Below, piece after piece: positions 5,710 to 5,781 of a stretch of DNA of 5,781 nucleotides. The stretch is taken from NCBI GenBank assembly GCA_034190325.1, contig JAXHST010000096.1, positions 1 to 5,781 of the forward strand. The letters are read 5' to 3'. Under the pieces are notes generated by a model, which was given only the letters and a program-made list of their open reading frames with translations, ran no database searches and was not told the origin of the DNA. Each line of letters opens with the position of its first letter. Positions within the stretch are counted from its first letter, which is position 1. The DNA is from UBA287 sp034190325 (GTDB lineage: Archaea; Thermoplasmatota; UBA186; UBA287). A program made the position numbers and the translations under genes.

Positions 5710-5781
5710 ACTAAGACCGTGCTTCTACCCTGAGCTTCTATAAGATGGACAAGATCTTTGGGCTCTTTTTCATTGCCCTGA
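5706..5781 (-). CDS. possible C-terminus of a minus-strand gene cut by the right edge
   Basis: On the minus strand one frame is open from the right edge to a TAG at 5708-5706, ending in KDLVHLIEAQGRSTVLV. The peptide alternates a charged helix-like part (about EKEPKDLVHLIEAQ) with a strand-like end, a normal look for a protein C-terminus. Its stop would overlap the TAA of the coiled-coil gene in a tail-to-tail arrangement, common in dense archaeal genomes. Only 24 codons are visible and a stretch this long is open by chance about one time in three, so the call is weak. A plus-strand alternative begins at ATG 5745 with a hydrophobic start (MDKIFGLFFIAL). The two overlap and probably only one is real. 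Confidence 0.33.
   Translation of the reverse strand, partial: QGNEKEPKDLVHLIEAQGRSTVLV

Noticed and set aside
5745..5781. Plus-strand gene start encoding MDKIFGLFFIAL
   Set aside because: Only 12 codons are visible, with no good Shine-Dalgarno site or TATA at the right distance, and it conflicts with the minus-strand frame. It is kept as an alternative, not as a feature.
1..5781. tRNA, rRNA, CRISPR array, insertion sequence or phage genes
   Set aside because: I saw no regularly spaced repeats, no cloverleaf-like T-loop/anticodon signals, no transposase or integrase motifs and no terminal inverted repeats in reading both strands.

Overview
The window looks like a compact archaeal chromosome segment, most likely euryarchaeal. 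The first evidence is gene content: an archaeal-type (type II) methionine aminopeptidase start, an archaeal/eukaryotic-type MiaB-like methylthiotransferase and a small DUF59/MIP18 protein. The second is A/T-rich TATA-like elements placed about 25 bases before several start codons, as expected for archaeal promoters with leaderless or short-leader mRNAs. The serine-tRNA ligase is the common bacterial-type enzyme, not the rare methanogen type. I cannot name the species from sequence alone.

Almost everything is on the minus strand, so transcription runs from right to left. From about 5461 down to 999 the order is: a CPA2-type cation/proton antiporter; after a 22-base gap, a DUF59 Fe-S assembly-like protein; overlapping it by 4 bases (ATGA), an e-MtaB-type radical-SAM tRNA methylthiotransferase; after 2 bases, serS with a strong Shine-Dalgarno site; and after a short gap, a GNAT acetyltransferase. 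A gap of about 240 bases follows, holding only a doubtful 40-codon reading frame and a candidate promoter. Then come a YrdC-domain threonylcarbamoyl-AMP synthase (Sua5/TsaC) and the first 56 codons of methionine aminopeptidase, cut by the left edge.

To the right of the antiporter, a 59-base divergent promoter region with a nearly palindromic A/T core leads on the plus strand to a small, highly charged coiled-coil protein of unknown function (62 aa). Its stop codon overlaps the stop of a possible minus-strand gene that runs off the right edge.

The unifying theme is translation and tRNA position 37. Sua5 makes the threonylcarbamoyl-AMP used to form t6A. The e-MtaB enzyme adds a methylthio group to t6A to give ms2t6A. 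SerRS charges tRNA-Ser. Methionine aminopeptidase processes the nascent protein. The DUF59 protein, translationally coupled to the methylthiotransferase, may help supply Fe-S clusters to it. The antiporter and the small coiled-coil protein do not obviously belong to this theme. I found no mobile element, CRISPR array, tRNA or rRNA, and no clearly novel multi-gene system. The most interesting leads are the DUF59/e-MtaB coupling, the unknown coiled-coil protein divergent from the antiporter, and the altered ion-site motif in the antiporter.
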